64,000 nucleotides of DNA from an uncultured Ruminococcus sp. (GTDB lineage Bacteria; Bacillota; Clostridia; Oscillospirales; Ruminococcaceae), in the NCBI GenBank assembly GCA_934435205.1, contig CAKSAK010000004.1, positions 186,001 through 250,000 of the forward strand, in the 5' to 3' direction. The notes under the pieces are model-generated. The model worked only from the letters and a program-made list of their open reading frames with translations. It searched no databases and was not told the DNA's origin. Positions within the stretch are counted from its first letter, which is position 1; each line of letters opens with the position of its first letter. The position numbers were made by a program, and so were the translations under genes. Of this stretch, positions 45,524 to 53,612 are shown in pieces.

Positions 45524-45552
45524 ATTATATCATAATAATCTCCAAAAGTCAA
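45524..45552 (-). promoter_or_regulatory. SigA-type promoter for the CheY-CheX pair
   Basis: On the minus strand TTGACT (45552-45547), 17 bp, TATAAT (45529-45524), about 90 bp before the GTG start. Confidence 0.75.
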
Positions 45553-45620
45553 TAGCCGTCAAATATGTTTTATGTTGAAAATACACAAACAGGAAAAAGC
45601 AGAAATTGATTTAAGTTTGC

Positions 45621-45649
45621 TTGACAAATTGAAAAAAGTGTGATATAAT
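45621..45649 (+). promoter_or_regulatory. Consensus promoter of tRNA-Leu
   Basis: TTGACA (45621-45626), 17 bp, TATAAT (45644-45649), 14 bp upstream of the mature tRNA 5' end. Confidence 0.88.
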
Positions 45650-45662
45650 CATAATGTTATGT

Positions 45663-45749
45663 GCCGGTGTGATGGAATTGGCAGACGTGTCGGACTCAAA
45701 ATCCGATGGTAGCGATACCGTACCGGTTCGACCCCGGTCACCGGCACCA
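45663..45749 (+). tRNA. tRNA-Leu (anticodon CAA)
   Basis: The acceptor stem is GCCGGTG with CACCGGC, followed by encoded ACCA. The anticodon stem TCGGA/TCCGA holds the loop CTCAAAA (anticodon CAA, reads TTG). The long variable arm expected of tRNA-Leu is present, and the T-loop is GGTTCGACCCC-type. At 87 nt it is a class II tRNA. Confidence 0.96.
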
Positions 45750-45759
45750 ACAGGTCACT

Positions 45760-45829
45760 CGCCGTGACGGGCATCTTCCGCCACGGCTTTTTTGTACACC
45801 TAGCTTTATGCCGCTGGGTGTATTTTTTT
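45760..45829 (+). terminator. Double terminator module, copy 1
   Basis: GCCGTG (45761-45766) pairs with CACGGC (45782-45787) and TTTTTT follows; a second stem, TACACC with GGTGTA, is followed by TTTTTTT. The entire 70-bp module recurs at 45941-46010 with three mismatches. Confidence 0.8.
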
Positions 45830-46146
45830 GTTATCTTTACTGCGTTGGACGTGTCCCTGCACCCAAAATACGCTCTACTTTGTGTAGGGTGTATTTTTTT
45901 ATTGCCGCTCATAAAGTTTGTGAAACCCATAGTTTGTTGTCGCCGTGATGGGCATTTCCCGCCACGGCTTTTTTGTACACCTAGCTTTATGCCGCTGGGT
46001 GTATTTTTTTATTTTTCTTTGAATGGTGATGTAAAAATCAGCGGGCGACCTCAGATCGCCCCTACTTATAGTTCGCCTATTGACCGATATGTAAAACGAC
46101 TGGTGGTTTTACACTATGTATTATTTTACAGTTTCCCTGCCCTAAT
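45830..46146. repeat. Spacer with terminator duplication and palindromic unit
   Basis: A third ACACCC.../GGGTGT hairpin with a T-run (about 45860-45900) lies between the two 70-bp modules (45760-45829, 45941-46010). An inverted GTAGGGG-type unit (CGGGCGACC...CCCCTAC) is at 46042-46065. No gene is seen. Confidence 0.75.
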
Positions 46147-46175
46147 TTGACAAAAGTACGTCAATGGAGTATAAT
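46147..46175 (+). promoter_or_regulatory. Consensus promoter of pepF
   Basis: TTGACA (46147-46152), 17 bp, TATAAT (46170-46175), 57 bp before the pepF ATG. Confidence 0.85.
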
Positions 46176-46232
46176 GTAACCAGTGTTACACAAATTAGTT
46201 ATACCTATTATTATAGAAACGAGGTCATGAAA

Positions 46233-48035
46233 ATGAGCGAGGAAAGAATACCTAAGAGAAGTGAAGTGCCTGAACAGTTCAAGTGGGCACTGGAGGATAT
46301 TTATGCCACTGACGAAAAGTGGGCGGAGGACTTGCAGAAGCTGAAAGCTATGCCTGAGAGGATCACAGCTTTCAAGGGCAGACTTGGTGAGAGTGCTGAC
46401 ACGCTTTATGATTTTATGCAGCTTTCAGACGAGATATCTGTTCTATGCGACAGCCTTGGCAACTATGCTCAAAGACGTTCTGACGAGGATACTGCAAACG
46501 CAAAGTATCAGGGCTTTATAGGTCAGCTTATGAACGCTTATGTTGCAGTAAACTCAGCAGGAAGCTTTGAGACACCTGAGATCATTTCTATCGAGGAGGA
46601 TAAGCTCCAGAAGTTCTATGAGGATAAGCCTGAGTTGAAGCTTTATAAGCGTGCGTTGGATAAGCTTCGTCGTAAAAAGGCTCATATCCTTTCAGAAGCT
46701 GAGGAGAAGATACTTGCCCTCACCGGTGAAATGGGTCAGTCCCCTGAGAATATCTATTCTATGTTTTCTGACGCAGACCTGCGTTTCCCTGACGCTGTGG
46801 ATAAGGACGGCAAGGCTCATCAGGTCACACACGGAAGCTATATCCCACTGGTGCAGAGTGAGGACAGAGTGCTGAGAAAGTCGGCTTTCGAGTCTATGTA
46901 CAGCACCTTTGACAAGTTCAAGAACACCTGTGCGGCAACACTGTCGGCACAGATTAAAGCGGTGAACTTCTACGCAAAGGCAAGAAAATATGAGTCAAGC
47001 CTTGAAGCCGCTCTCGACGGAACAGAAGTGCCTGTTTCAGTGTACAAAAATCTTATTGAAGCCGTTCATGATAATATGCATTATATGTACGATTATGTTG
47101 CACTGAGAAAGAAGCTTTTGGGCGTTGACGAACTGCATTTCTATGACCTTTATACTCCTGTTGTTCCTGACGCAGATATGAAGATAACCTTTGAGGAGGC
47201 TAAGGAGACCGTCCTGAAAGCCCTTGCGCCTATGGGCGAGGATTACCTTGCGATACTCAAAGAGGGCTTTGAAAACCGCTGGATAGACGTTTACGAGAAC
47301 GAGGGCAAAACAAGCGGAGCATATTCCGCAGGCGCAAGAGTTCACCCTTATGTACTGCTCAACCATAAGGATACACTTAACTGTATGTTTACGCTGGCGC
47401 ATGAAATGGGTCACGCTATCCACTCTTATCTGTCAAATAAAAATCAGCCTGTGGTGTATTCTGACTATGTTATCTTCGTGGCAGAGGTTGCTTCAACTTG
47501 CAATGAAGCGCTTCTTATGCAGTATCTGCTGAAAAATACTGAGGATAAAAAACAGAGAGCGTATCTTATAAATTACTTCCTTGAACAGTTCCGTACCACA
47601 CTTTACCGCCAGACTATGTTCGCAGAATTTGAGCTGAAAATAAATGAAATGGTAGCGGCAGGGGAGAGCCTGACAGCCGAAGGGCTGAACGAGCTTTATG
47701 GCGAGCTTAACAAGCTCTATTTCGGCGACGGAATAGTCCTTGATGATGAGATAAAATTGGAGTGGGCAAGGATTCCGCACTTCTATTATGACTATTATGT
47801 TTATCAGTATGCAACAGGCTATTCTGCAGCTATCGCACTTTCACAGAGGATATTGAAGTACGGCGAGCCTGCGGTAAAGGACTATATAGGCTTCCTGAAA
47901 GGCGGCTGCTCAACTGACCCTATCTCATTGCTTAAAGGTGCAGGAGTAGATATGGCAACAACTCAGCCTATCAATGAGGCGCTTGCAATGTTCGGGGAGC
48001 TTGTAAAGGAAATGGAAGAGGCAATGGCGGAGTAA
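46233..48035 (+). CDS. pepF: Oligoendopeptidase F (M3B metallopeptidase)
   Basis: This 600-residue cytoplasmic peptidase degrades short oligopeptides. The zinc motif HEMGH is at about residue 389 (LAHEMGHAIHSYLS), followed by the distal Glu region EVASTCNEALL. Length and the N-terminal helical part fit PepF. The ATG at 46233 has GAGG 8 bp upstream; an ATG at 46227 would be too close. A GTGAGGAAT repeat run starts at its stop codon. Confidence 0.95.
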   Translation: MSEERIPKRSEVPEQFKWALEDIYATDEKWAEDLQKLKAMPERITAFKGRLGESADTLYDFMQLSDEISVLCDSLGNYAQRRSDEDTANAKYQGFIGQLMNAYVAVNSAGSFETPEIISIEEDKLQKFYEDKPELKLYKRALDKLRRKKAHILSEAEEKILALTGEMGQSPENIYSMFSDADLRFPDAVDKDGKAHQVTHGSYIPLVQSEDRVLRKSAFESMYSTFDKFKNTCAATLSAQIKAVNFYAKARKYESSLEAALDGTEVPVSVYKNLIEAVHDNMHYMYDYVALRKKLLGVDELHFYDLYTPVVPDADMKITFEEAKETVLKALAPMGEDYLAILKEGFENRWIDVYENEGKTSGAYSAGARVHPYVLLNHKDTLNCMFTLAHEMGHAIHSYLSNKNQPVVYSDYVIFVAEVASTCNEALLMQYLLKNTEDKKQRAYLINYFLEQFRTTLYRQTMFAEFELKINEMVAAGESLTAEGLNELYGELNKLYFGDGIVLDDEIKLEWARIPHFYYDYYVYQYATGYSAAIALSQRILKYGEPAVKDYIGFLKGGCSTDPISLLKGAGVDMATTQPINEALAMFGELVKEMEEAMAE

Positions 48036-48515
48036 GTGAGGAATGATGAATGAGGAATGAGGAATGAGGAGTGAGGAATGAGCATAGCTGACCAGAGTTG
48101 TGCCCCCAACACCGAGCGTAGCGAGCACTAAAACGCAGGCTCAAGCCCGGCGTTAGAGGGCTTGCAGGGTCAAGGGACAGAGTCCCTTGTGGGTACAGGG
48201 CAAAGCCCTGTCGTAGTTTGAGGCAGAGCCTCAATAGGCGTAAGCCTACTAAGCGGTGCAGAAAAGTAAAAAAGCACATAACAGTAAAAAAAATAATAAA
48301 GCGGTGTCGGAGAAAAAATCTCTGCACCGCTTTTTCTATATCCTTATACAAAGTAACCCCCGCAAAGAGCGAAGCGATTTTGCGGCGGACAAACTGTAGG
48401 CACAAATGTGTAGGGGACGGCGCCCTCGACGTCCCGTTCTGAGAGCGACAAAGTTTGGTTTTATCACGAAGTTGAGTGGGAAACGAAACGGGCGAACAAT
48501 GTTCGCTCCTACACC
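48030..48515. repeat. Composite intergenic repeat block B
   Basis: This stretch has the same element order as block A (23530-24112): GTGAGGAAT-type run (48033-48081), AGCATAGCTGACCA, ACACCGAGCGTAGCGAGC (48110-), hairpins (AGGGAC-AGA-GTCCCT, CAGGGC-AAA-GCCCTG, GAGGC-AGA-GCCTC, TAGGC-GTAA-GCCTA), TGCACCGCTTTTT (48323-), CCGCAAAGAGCG...TTTTGCGG, the GTAGGGGACGG unit (48410-48436), AAGTTGAGTGGG and an inverted unit (48489-48512). No gene is seen. Confidence 0.8.
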
Positions 48516-48527
48516 AAAACACTGCAT

Positions 48528-48791
48528 TCACCACTTCTTATCTATATCCGCACAACGCATACCTATCTTCAATGCCCTAAGCTCAACATAACAGCCGCAT
48601 AAAACGCACATTCCGTCCACAAGCTTGTCGCAATCCTTGCAAAACGCCAAACGCCTGCGGTATTCTCCTTCGTCAACTCGCTTGTCCGCAGGATATGCCG
48701 CAATGTGCGAACGCATATCACGGAGAAAATCATTTTCGTCCATGTCTTCAAGCAGGCATTTTCTGCACTGAATCTTTGTTATATCACTCAT
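48528..48791 (-). CDS. Small cysteine-rich (zinc-ribbon-like) protein
   Basis: This 87-residue protein has paired cysteines CRKC, CKDC and CVLCGC, a pattern that suggests one or two zinc sites, and resembles small uncharacterised Firmicutes proteins of the DUF6171 type. The ATG at 48791 has GGGG 8 bp upstream. It lies after the FakA-like gene but behind a terminator, so it may be expressed by read-through. No function is known. Confidence 0.7.
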   Translation of the reverse strand: MSDITKIQCRKCLLEDMDENDFLRDMRSHIAAYPADKRVDEGEYRRRLAFCKDCDKLVDGMCVLCGCYVELRALKIGMRCADIDKKW

Positions 48792-48811
48792 GAAAATTTC
48801 CCCACTGTACA

Positions 48812-48841
48812 AAAAAGCGGACAGCTCAATGCCGTCCGCCT
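48812..48841 (-). terminator. Terminator after the FakA-like gene
   Basis: On the minus strand GCGGAC...GTCCGC is followed by TTTTTT. Confidence 0.78.
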
Positions 48842-48848
48842 TGTTATC

Positions 48849-50483
48849 TTATTCTACAGAAATGATGTAGTAATAAACAGGCTGACCGCCGTTTATAAGG
48901 TTTACATCAAGATTTGAGAACTTCGCAGCTACCTGCTTTTGCAGTGCCTCAGCCGCTTCGTCTGTAACATCTGAGCCGTAAAGGATCGTGATGAATGAGC
49001 TGTCGCCCTTAACAAGCTTCTTTGTGAGCTTGTAAGCTGCCTTTGAAACGTCCTTTTCCACAAAGCTCAGCTTGCCGTTCTCAATGCAGAGTATCTCACC
49101 CTGCTTGATAGCGTGACCCTCATAGTCAGAATCCCTCGCCGCAAATGTTACCTGACCTGTGGCAACTCTTTCAAGTGCGTTTGTCATCTCAATGCGGTTG
49201 GTGTTGAAATCAGCGTCAGGGTCAAATGCCAGCATTGCTGACATTCCCTGCGGTATAGTCCTTGTCTGAAGCACGCAAACCTTTCTGTCTGCAAGCTTAA
49301 CAGCCTGCTCAGCCGCCATGATGATGTTCTTGTTGTTTGGCAGAACAAAAACCGTTTCAGCGGGGCAGGACATTATTGCCGCAAGTATATCCTCGGTAGA
49401 AGGGTTCATGGTCTGTCCGCCCTTAACGATGCAGTCAACACCGATATCTCTGAACATTGACTCAATGCCGTTTCCTGCCGCAACTGCAACAAAGCCGTAC
49501 TGCTTTTCAGGCTTTGCAGGAACGAACTCCTGTTTTGCTTCCTTCTGTCTGGCCTTGTGCTGAAGTTTCATGTTCTCTATCTTCGGCAGATTGATATAAC
49601 CAAATTCAAGACCCTTCTGGATAGCCTTACCAGGGTCGTTAGTATGAACGTGTACTTTTATAATTTCATCGTCTTCGACAACTACAACGCAGTCGCCTAT
49701 GGTTTCAAGATAGGCTCTCAGCTTTGATGAATCGTCAGCGTCAGCTTTCTTTGTGATTATCATTTCAGTGCAGTATGTGAAGTGTATCTCACAGTCATAC
49801 TGACCAACAGTTGCCGCAAATGTGTCAACTGTTACCTGCTGTTTCTGTGCAGGAGCATCAGCCTTTACTATTTCACCGCCCTTGAATACATCTCTCATTG
49901 CTTCAAAGATAATGAGAAGTCCCTTGCCGCCTGCGTCAACAACGCCTGCCTTGGCAAGTGCAGGGAGTAGCTTTGGGGTTTCGTTCAGTGAAAGTTCAGC
50001 CTGTTTGCAAACTTCTTCCATGATGATGATTGGATCGTTTGTGGAGTGGAGCATTTCTCTTGCTTTCTCCGCAGACTCTCTTGCAACTGTCAGGATAGTT
50101 CCCTCAGTAGGCTTCATTACGCTCTTGTAAGCTCCTGAAACGCCCTGTTCCAGCGATTCAACAAGCTCGTTGGCACCCATTTCCTTTTTGCCTGCAAGTC
50201 CTTTTGCAAAGCCCCTGAAAATAAGTGAAAGTATAACGCCTGAGTTTCCTCTTGCACCTCTAAGAAGTGCAGAAGCTGTTGTGCTTGCCACAACTGAGCA
50301 GTCTGTATCGTCGCTGAGATTTTCAAGCTCTGCCACGGAATTTGTTATAGTCATTGACATATTAGTTCCTGTATCTCCGTCAGGTACCGGGAACACGTTA
50401 AGCTCGTCAACTGATTTTTTCTTGTTAGATATGCTGTGTGCGGCACTTATGACAGCGTCACGCAGCAAGCCTCCGTTTATCAC
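48849..50483 (-). CDS. DAK2/YloV family protein, fatty-acid-kinase (FakA)-like
   Basis: This 544-residue protein has an N-terminal DhaL/DAK2 kinase domain (NVFPVPDGDTGTNM binds ATP-Mg; GARGNSGVILS), a middle domain, and a C-terminal FakA region (about 310-544). FakA phosphorylates fatty acids presented by a FakB protein, feeding phospholipid synthesis; no fakB is in the window. The start is GTG with AGGAGG 9 bp upstream. Linkage with an Asp23-family gene directly upstream is conserved across Firmicutes. Confidence 0.92.
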   Translation of the reverse strand: MINGGLLRDAVISAAHSISNKKKSVDELNVFPVPDGDTGTNMSMTITNSVAELENLSDDTDCSVVASTTASALLRGARGNSGVILSLIFRGFAKGLAGKKEMGANELVESLEQGVSGAYKSVMKPTEGTILTVARESAEKAREMLHSTNDPIIIMEEVCKQAELSLNETPKLLPALAKAGVVDAGGKGLLIIFEAMRDVFKGGEIVKADAPAQKQQVTVDTFAATVGQYDCEIHFTYCTEMIITKKADADDSSKLRAYLETIGDCVVVVEDDEIIKVHVHTNDPGKAIQKGLEFGYINLPKIENMKLQHKARQKEAKQEFVPAKPEKQYGFVAVAAGNGIESMFRDIGVDCIVKGGQTMNPSTEDILAAIMSCPAETVFVLPNNKNIIMAAEQAVKLADRKVCVLQTRTIPQGMSAMLAFDPDADFNTNRIEMTNALERVATGQVTFAARDSDYEGHAIKQGEILCIENGKLSFVEKDVSKAAYKLTKKLVKGDSSFITILYGSDVTDEAAEALQKQVAAKFSNLDVNLINGGQPVYYYIISVE

Positions 50484-50524
50484 TATAGTTTTCCTCCTGT
50501 ACTGTTATAGATATCCTAGGACGT

Positions 50525-50872
50525 TCAGCCTGTCATTTCGTCAACGTAAACGTTCACAGATTTAACGTTGACCCCTGCCTGCTCTGTCAGAACATAATTT
50601 ACCTTGTGAATGATGCTGTCAACGATAGCTCCGACATTTATGCCGTAGTTCACAGTGATGTGCAGGTCAACGATAAGCTCGTCCCCGTCCTGACGGATTA
50701 TAACGCCCTTTGTGGTGTTCTCTTTTTTTAGCATTGCAGAAACGCCCTGCTTTGCACCATAGGCGTTAAGTCCTGCCACGCCGAAACAGCTTTCGGCAGT
50801 ATCCGAGATAAGCTGTCTGAGATATCCAGTGGATATACCTATAGTTCCAATGTGGTTGCGAAACTTTATCAC
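50525..50872 (-). CDS. Asp23/Gls24 family (YloU-like) protein
   Basis: This 115-residue protein has the Asp23 fold signature: ISTGYLRQLI, GVAGL, DLHITVNYGINV and VNVKSVNVYVDEM. Members are envelope-stress or cell-envelope-associated, and the gene regularly precedes yloV/fakA. The GTG at 50872 is preferred because AAGAGGAG lies 9 bp upstream. Its promoter lies inside the 62-bp repeat at 50946-51007. Confidence 0.9.
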   Translation of the reverse strand: MIKFRNHIGTIGISTGYLRQLISDTAESCFGVAGLNAYGAKQGVSAMLKKENTTKGVIIRQDGDELIVDLHITVNYGINVGAIVDSIIHKVNYVLTEQAGVNVKSVNVYVDEMTG

Positions 50873-50944
50873 AGAAAACAACTCCTCTTGATCGTGGCAG
50901 GATCACAAGCTTATTTCTTATGCCGCCACATAATAATTTATTTT

Positions 50945-50973
50945 ATTATATCATAAACATTTGACTTTTGCAA
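50945..50973 (-). promoter_or_regulatory. SigA-type promoter of the asp23-fakA operon, inside a duplicated repeat
   Basis: On the minus strand TTGCAA (50973-50968), 17 bp, TATAAT (50950-50945). The -35 and spacer lie in the 62-bp repeat; the second copy at 56296-56357 would give TATAAC as -10. Confidence 0.7.
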
Positions 50974-51007
50974 TAGGTTTTCGCTCTTTTGTACACCTGT
51001 CAAATTT
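50946..51007. repeat. 62-bp direct repeat, left copy (candidate attachment site)
   Basis: Identical over 62 bp to 56296-56357 and in the same orientation. Both copies lie next to a HAD-phosphatase 3' end, and together they bracket the AT-rich island. Confidence 0.85.
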
Positions 51008-51019
51008 GTGGAGCGTACT

Positions 51020-51091
51020 TTATCCCAGTATCCACTCAGCGGCCGCCTGAGGACTTTCTGCGATATACACCGCACCTGCCTGAGAAAGCTC
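51020..51091 (-). pseudogene. Stranded 3' fragment of a HAD phosphatase gene
   Basis: The minus strand encodes 23 codons, ELSQAGAVYIAESP then QAAAEWILG and a stop, matching the last residues of the intact HAD protein (ELSKAGAAYIAETP, LEAAKWLLG). Nothing upstream continues the gene. It is separated from the 62-bp repeat by 12 bp, whereas in the intact gene the repeat directly overlaps the stop. Confidence 0.8.
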
Positions 51092-51133
51092 CGACTTTTA
51101 CACCAAAAATGAGCAAACAGCGCAAATGCGCAG
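51092..51133. repeat. 42-bp inverted repeat, left copy
   Basis: The sequence starting CGACTTTTACACC matches the reverse complement of 56252-56293 at 41 of 42 positions. The pair marks the two ends of the 5.1-kb island. Confidence 0.8.
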
Positions 51134-51167
51134 TAACAGTCAAATCCTCCGCACCCTCCCAAAAATA

Positions 51168-51218
51168 ATCAGACCCTGCAGGATTGTGATCTCTTGCAGA
51201 GTCTGATTTTTTTTGGAA
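51168..51218 (-). terminator. Terminator of the BspA-like gene
   Basis: AATCAGAC-C-CTGCA pairs with TGCAG-A-GTCTGATT; T-runs flank both sides, so it can work on both strands. Confidence 0.75.
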
Positions 51219-51243
51219 AAGTGCAGAAGATTTGACGGTTACA

Positions 51244-52887
51244 TTACTTCTTCGTCGTCACACTCTTAACAGCCGACCATTCTCCATAATATTTCGTACC
51301 CTTTACAAGCGTATAGGAACGTACCTTAACATAGTATTTCTTATTTGCCGAAAGCTTTGAAATCGTCACCTTGTCGGTCTTGTTGTTTGCAACGTCAAGC
51401 TTCTTTGCGCCTGTAAACTTAGAGTTTGTGGCATACTGCACCTCATAACCTGTTGCAGAGCCTTTCTGTGCCCAATCAATAAAGAATGCCTTTGACTTCG
51501 CTGTGAGCTTCTGTATCTTCTGCTTGGCAGGGTTTATTTTGAATGTCTTGCTGACAGTTCCGCCGTATTGTCCTTTGCCTGTTATCTTTACTGTGGCTGT
51601 GCCTACATTTTTGTTGTTAGAATATGAAACTGTGTAATCTGTGCCGCTTTTAAGCGTCTTGCTGTTGTATTTTACCTTTACGCTCTGCGTGATATTCTTT
51701 CCTGTGTATGTCTTTGTAGAAATGCCTGAGATAGCTGACTTTGTAAAGTCATACTTTGCAGTGGTAATATTTTTGCTGTCTGACCATGCTCCATAGTATA
51801 CCTTTTCGCCAACGTTTGTGTAGGAACGTACACGAACATAATATTTATTTCCTGCTGTCAGACCGCTTATGGTGAGGGTGTCAGGTTTGTTTGCGGTAAG
51901 CTTTTTTACTGTGCTGTCCTTAAAATCGGCATTTGTACTATATTCTATCTCATATCCTGTTGCAGAGCCTTTCTGCGCCCAATCTATGAAAAAGCCTTTG
52001 AAGCGTGTTTCAAGCTTCTGTATCTGCTGTTTGGCAGGTGCGATAACAAAGCTTGACTTTATCTCGCCGATATATGAGCCTGTTCCTGTTATGGTGACCT
52101 CAACAGTACCCACCTTTGTGTTTGCAGAATAAGTAACAGTATAGTCAGTACCCTCATCAAGGACGACATTGCCATTTTTGATAACTATATTCTGCGTAAC
52201 AGGCTTACCTGTGTACTCTTTGTCCTTAATACCTGAAACGGCAAGCTCATCAATTTTTACCTGATATGTGTCATATGGGATACCATTTTCTTTTGCATAT
52301 TTTTCAGCGGCGCTGTCCTTAGCGCAGGTCATTGAGAAGTTTTTATTAAGTGTAAGTTCTGAGCCGAAAGTATAACCAAAAGCCTCAGCGCCTATTTTCT
52401 TTACACTTACAGGTATATATACCTTGGAAAGTGAAGTGCAGTTTTCAAAGGCGTAATCGTCTATTTCTTCCACACCATTGCCAAATGCCACGCTTTCAAG
52501 GGCTGTGCAGCCGTAAAAGCTCTCATCGTCGATATATTTTACTGTATCAGGAATGACTACGGTTTTAATGGTCTTGTTATTCTTAAAAGCACCAGTTATG
52601 ACACCCATAGGGTGAGAATTTGTAGGTTTACCCGACCAACCGCTTATACCTGTAACAGTATAGCCGTTGACCTCAGCAGGGATAACGACATTCTCTTCCT
52701 TGCCGTTATACTCTACTATCTCGGCTGTTTTGTCAGCACCGATAATGTACACAAAGTCGCCGTATGTTGCATAGTCTATGCTTGCAGACTTTGAGATATC
52801 ATCGGCATAAGCTGATATTGGCGCAGCCACGCCTGTGAATGTCATTGTTATTGCCGCTAGTCCGGCGAGATAGTTTGTTGTTTTCAT
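51244..52887 (-). CDS. BspA-like leucine-rich surface protein with FN3 modules
   Basis: This 547-residue protein has a signal peptide (about 1-28, SAYA), a BspA-type LRR_5 region (about 60-175: TVVIPDTVKYID, ESVAFGNGVEEID, KVYIPVSVKKIGAEAF), then beta module (about 213-283), FN3 (about 285-378), beta module (about 382-455) and FN3 (about 457-547). The QKGSATGY and VRSYT motifs closely match the 1-1766 protein, so they are paralogues with different N-terminal parts. It is probably secreted and adhesive. AAGGAG lies 8 bp before the ATG. No anchor is visible. It lies inside the putative island. Confidence 0.85.
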   Translation of the reverse strand: MKTTNYLAGLAAITMTFTGVAAPISAYADDISKSASIDYATYGDFVYIIGADKTAEIVEYNGKEENVVIPAEVNGYTVTGISGWSGKPTNSHPMGVITGAFKNNKTIKTVVIPDTVKYIDDESFYGCTALESVAFGNGVEEIDDYAFENCTSLSKVYIPVSVKKIGAEAFGYTFGSELTLNKNFSMTCAKDSAAEKYAKENGIPYDTYQVKIDELAVSGIKDKEYTGKPVTQNIVIKNGNVVLDEGTDYTVTYSANTKVGTVEVTITGTGSYIGEIKSSFVIAPAKQQIQKLETRFKGFFIDWAQKGSATGYEIEYSTNADFKDSTVKKLTANKPDTLTISGLTAGNKYYVRVRSYTNVGEKVYYGAWSDSKNITTAKYDFTKSAISGISTKTYTGKNITQSVKVKYNSKTLKSGTDYTVSYSNNKNVGTATVKITGKGQYGGTVSKTFKINPAKQKIQKLTAKSKAFFIDWAQKGSATGYEVQYATNSKFTGAKKLDVANNKTDKVTISKLSANKKYYVKVRSYTLVKGTKYYGEWSAVKSVTTKK

Positions 52888-52933
52888 ATTATTAACTCCT
52901 TTTCATAATGTTTTTCTTTGATATATTAATTTT

Positions 52934-53170
52934 CTAAAATGTCTGCTTGACCATAATTTTGGTCACAGTTTTGGAACTGCCTTGTACTGTTGACTTACAA
53001 GTTGCATTTTTGGATGATATACTTAGCGTAGATTCGATTTTATTGGTATACGCATACCTTGCGTCAATCTCATCTGTTATTGCAACCTCTTCGCAAGAAG
53101 CAAAAACAGATACTGTAATACAACAGGTCAGAATAACTGTCAGAACTAAGCATATAAACTTTTTCATCAT
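52934..53170 (-). CDS. Small secreted protein, probably C-terminally truncated
   Basis: This 78-residue protein has a clear signal peptide (hydrophobic 5-24, cleavage near VFAS). A short beta-rich part follows (NKIESTLSISSKNATCKSTV, then KTVTKIMVKQTF). The last strands resemble small secreted proteins of the DUF6147 type, which normally continue after this point; here a stop follows QTF. AAAGGCGG lies before the ATG at 53170. It could be a working short form or a decayed gene. Confidence 0.55.
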   Translation of the reverse strand: MMKKFICLVLTVILTCCITVSVFASCEEVAITDEIDARYAYTNKIESTLSISSKNATCKSTVQGSSKTVTKIMVKQTF

Positions 53171-53299
53171 TTTCACCGCCTTTCAATTATATAAACCGAA
53201 AAAGCAGTAAAAATGGCTGGTTGTAAAATAAAAGTTTGTATGTTTTCACAATCGCACATACTTGTTTTTGTTGTTATTGCATGAAAATAGTGTACAGTA

Positions 53300-53434
53300 T
53301 CAGATTGATATATATATAATTTTTCTTTGTCTCTGAGACCTCAGCTCATTTGCCCTGTTTTCATAGTTATTAACTTCAGAACAAGCGTCAAAATATCTAT
53401 TTCTAGATTCATAGTAGTAATCTTCATAATCCAT
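53300..53434 (-). pseudogene. Fragment resembling the start of a small coiled-coil (DUF5082/type VII-like) protein
   Basis: The 44 codons open MDYEDYYYESRNRYFD and continue NYENRANELRSQRQRKI, a helical, charged N-terminus like those of small WXG/LXG-system partner proteins, which usually run past 80 residues. The frame ends after an (AT)n run at about 53308-53318. GGAG lies 11 bp before the ATG. A longer reading from 53509 has no ribosome site. I treat it as a truncated gene; the identity is weak. Confidence 0.35.
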
Positions 53435-53612
53435 AGGTATTAACACTCCAATCACGAATATTTGCTGAGTTTCATTAAATTTCTTTTCATATGATTTTCT
53501 TCCTTTCATAACAAGTTATGACTTGATTATACATAATATAAGAATAAAAAAACGTAAATGTCAAAAAAAACGTCTTTTTTGTAAAAAAAATAGAGGCAAC
53601 TTATTGTTACCT

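Noticed and set aside
50938..51162. 74-codon minus-strand frame
   Set aside because: It runs in a different frame across the HAD fragment and the repeats; the real coding trace is the 23-codon HAD tail.
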